Positions 62,313 through 64,000 of a DNA stretch of 64,000 nt are shown here, piece after piece. Every line of letters starts with the position of its first letter. The stretch's first letter is position 1. The DNA lies in contig CAVWBK010000006.1 in NCBI GenBank assembly GCA_963753245.1, forward strand, positions 87,258-151,257. Reading direction: 5' to 3'. A program made the position numbers and the translations under genes. The notes under the pieces are model-generated. The model saw nothing but the letters and a program-made list of their open reading frames with translations. It had not been told where the DNA came from and searched no databases. Source of the DNA: VRUE01 sp963753245. GTDB lineage: Bacteria; Actinomycetota; Thermoleophilia; Solirubrobacterales; 70-9.

Positions 62313-63991
62313 CTAGGCAGCCTCAGATTCGGCGGATCCGATGAGGTCTGCCCAAGTGCCACCTTGCTCCTCGATCTCGCGCAGCCGATCGATGCTCACC
62401 GGTTTTCCGGAGGAGCCGGCAAGCCGGTGGGCGACCATCGCCCGGGCTGATTTCTCCGGCTCCAGAATCAGGATCGTCCCCTCGTCAGGAATTACGGCAA
62501 CGGCGGGGACCTTTTTGAAATCGAGGAAGCGGCGGGCCACGCTCAGCAACCTGACATCGGTCAGCGGATCTCCCGCCCCCTCGACCATCACCGCCGACCG
62601 GACTTTCGCTCTGCGGTGGAGGTCCATCGAAATGCGCCCGAGCTCCAACTCTTTTGCCAAGCGCTCGCACCACGTCTCGTCGTCAACGTAGGCGATCCGA
62701 TCGTCAAAGAGTTCGGAGATGTCGGCGGGAGCCAACCCTTTCCCTCGCAGGCGCTCCAGGACCCTGACGCTCCAGTCGCCCACGAGGATCACGTCCATCT
62801 CGATTGCACGTCGGAGCACCGGCTGCCACTCGTAAATTTCGGTGCGCCAGCCGCTACTCATCGCGGCCGCCGTCAGGCCGGCGCCCAATTCCAGTGAGAA
62901 GGGGTGGAGTTGTGCCAGCGCCTCGGAGAGTGCCTGCTCGTCGATCCGGCCAAAAAAGCCAGTGCCCGGTTCTGTCCCGACGAAGGAAGTCAGCAGCGTC
63001 TTCAGGAGGCTCCGCAGCTGCTTGACCTCGAGCGCGTCGTTGACCCAAGCGGCGAACACTAAAAGCCGAGGAGCGTTTCGTAATTGGTCGCGGGCGCGGT
63101 GGGGGAGACAGCGTGTGGCGCGGGTCCGCGACGGCGGCGCACCACTTGAAGAAGAGGTTGTAGGCGCGGCGGCGGTGCCTGGCGTCCATCGACCACGGGG
63201 TGCCGGTGCCTGGCTCCCCGTCGAGGTCGCCCTCCGCGCCAACTACGAGTCGCAATGTCGGGTTGGGGGTCGCGGGAGCAGCGTCGAGCATGATCTGCAG
63301 CTCCCGCATCAGCTCGTCGACTGGGCCGGTGCCCTCACCCCCCGGTGTCAAAGGCACGTAGGACTGGCTGCGCGGGTCGAGCTGGAGTTCTTCCCGCGCG
63401 TAGCGTTCCCAGAAGTCGCTCGAATCCTCGGCCTCCGCCTCTTCTCCCGCTAGGTATCCTGGGCCCGTCTTGAAGGCGCTGGTTTCGGCGAGGTCGAAGA
63501 TGAACTTGTCGTGGGCCCAGAGCGCAATCTGGATCAGCGGCGCTTCCTCCAGGCCTTCGAGCTCCGAGGGGCGAGTGTTCTGCTTCACCTTTGTTCCCAG
63601 CAACGTCTCCTCGAGTGCCACTGGGTCGTCGACGGCCACGGCGTTGGTCAGCGCCTCCCCCGCCTCGTCGACGACCCGCACCACCAAGGGCACGACTGGA
63701 CTCTCGTCGACCGGATCTCCAGGGTGATGCAGTTTTCGTCGAGCTCGACTCGGGTTTCTGCCCACGAGAGGGATTCGGGGTGGGGAGGGTCTCCTCGTCG
63801 GCGAGGAGAACCGCGATGCGGCCGTCCTTGAGCCACCTCGCGCTGCGCGCGACGACAAGTCCGAGCTCGTTGGGGTCCGCGTCTTCCTCGTAGTCGATCG
63901 TCTCGATCTCATCCAGGGGAAGGTCGACGATCTCGATGCCATTGCCCAAAAAAACTTCGCGTACTTGCTCGGCGCTTCCTCTGCGCAACAC
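62313..63991 (-). pseudogene. Large protein of unknown function, multiply frameshifted
   Basis: A minus-strand gene whose protein is spread over three frames and may extend past the right edge of the window. N-terminal GNGIEIVDLPLDEIETIDYEEDADPNELGLVVARSARWLKDGRIAVLLADEE, then SPVVPLVVRVVDEAGEALTN, APLIQIALWAHDKFIFDLAETS, RRRAYNLFFKWCAAVADPRHTLSP, and the long C-terminal half FAAWVNDALEVKQLRSLLKTLLTSFVG...GFFGRIDE...VILVGDWSVRVLERL...VRSAVMVEGAGDPLTDVRLLSVARRFLDFKKVPAVAVIPDEG. I recognise no family or catalytic motif. It is convergent with the RelA/SpoT gene (24 bases between stops) and lies in a defence island. Confidence 0.55.
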
Positions 63992-64000
63992 CGCGGCCTC

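Overview
The window is high-GC, densely coded bacterial chromosome. Several secreted proteins carry a C-terminal beta-sandwich-like domain and a short YLALFVALGGSAYA-type leader. Both are familiar from the Thermoleophilia/Solirubrobacterales branch of Actinobacteria (Solirubrobacter, Conexibacter, Patulibacter relatives). Together with high GC, DUF2510, PduO and a beta-oxidation operon, this makes an environmental Solirubrobacterales-like actinomycete the best guess. No rRNA gene is present to test it.

Regions. 1-9 kb: the tail of a YbhN-type membrane protein, thioredoxin reductase, GreA, and a six-gene minus-strand operon holding the beta-oxidation enzymes (thiolase, acyl-CoA dehydrogenase, enoyl-CoA hydratase, 3-hydroxyacyl-CoA dehydrogenase) plus a class IV aminotransferase and a membrane protein. 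9-22 kb: housekeeping and stress genes: an MFS pump facing its HxlR regulator across a palindromic operator, 1-Cys peroxiredoxin, a NUDIX/SDR/OsmC/PduO operon, tRNA-Pro, MsrA and a large GT-C-like membrane protein. 22-26 kb: a dead IS481-family element, secreted proteins, and a 182-bp MITE-like element with terminal inverted repeats and an 8-bp target duplication. 26-37 kb: a two-component system divergent from a MacAB-like efflux operon, then a giant glycine-rich secreted protein. 37-41 kb: tRNA-Arg, a tRNA 3' fragment, small membrane proteins, a transposase fragment and secreted or lipo-proteins of lower GC. 41-51 kb: NlpC/P60 hydrolase, TolB-like and other secreted proteins, a serine protease, a glutamine amidotransferase-ABC exporter operon and tRNA-His.

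51-64 kb is a genomic island. It begins with the 3' part of a CAT-anticodon tRNA, followed by a tyrosine integrase and an excisionase. It then carries a type I restriction-modification system (HsdM, HsdS, HsdR with a Schlafen/AlbA_2-like tail) whose reading frames are broken by many single-base indels. Next is a tight three-gene cluster (an unrecognised basic-tailed protein, a ParA-like ATPase, and a RelA/SpoT-type nucleotide synthetase). The window ends in a convergent, also frameshifted gene of unknown function. The ParA-RelA/SpoT cluster inside a defence island is the best candidate here for an undescribed system. The indel pattern in the island looks more like local consensus error than natural decay, but sequence alone cannot settle that.
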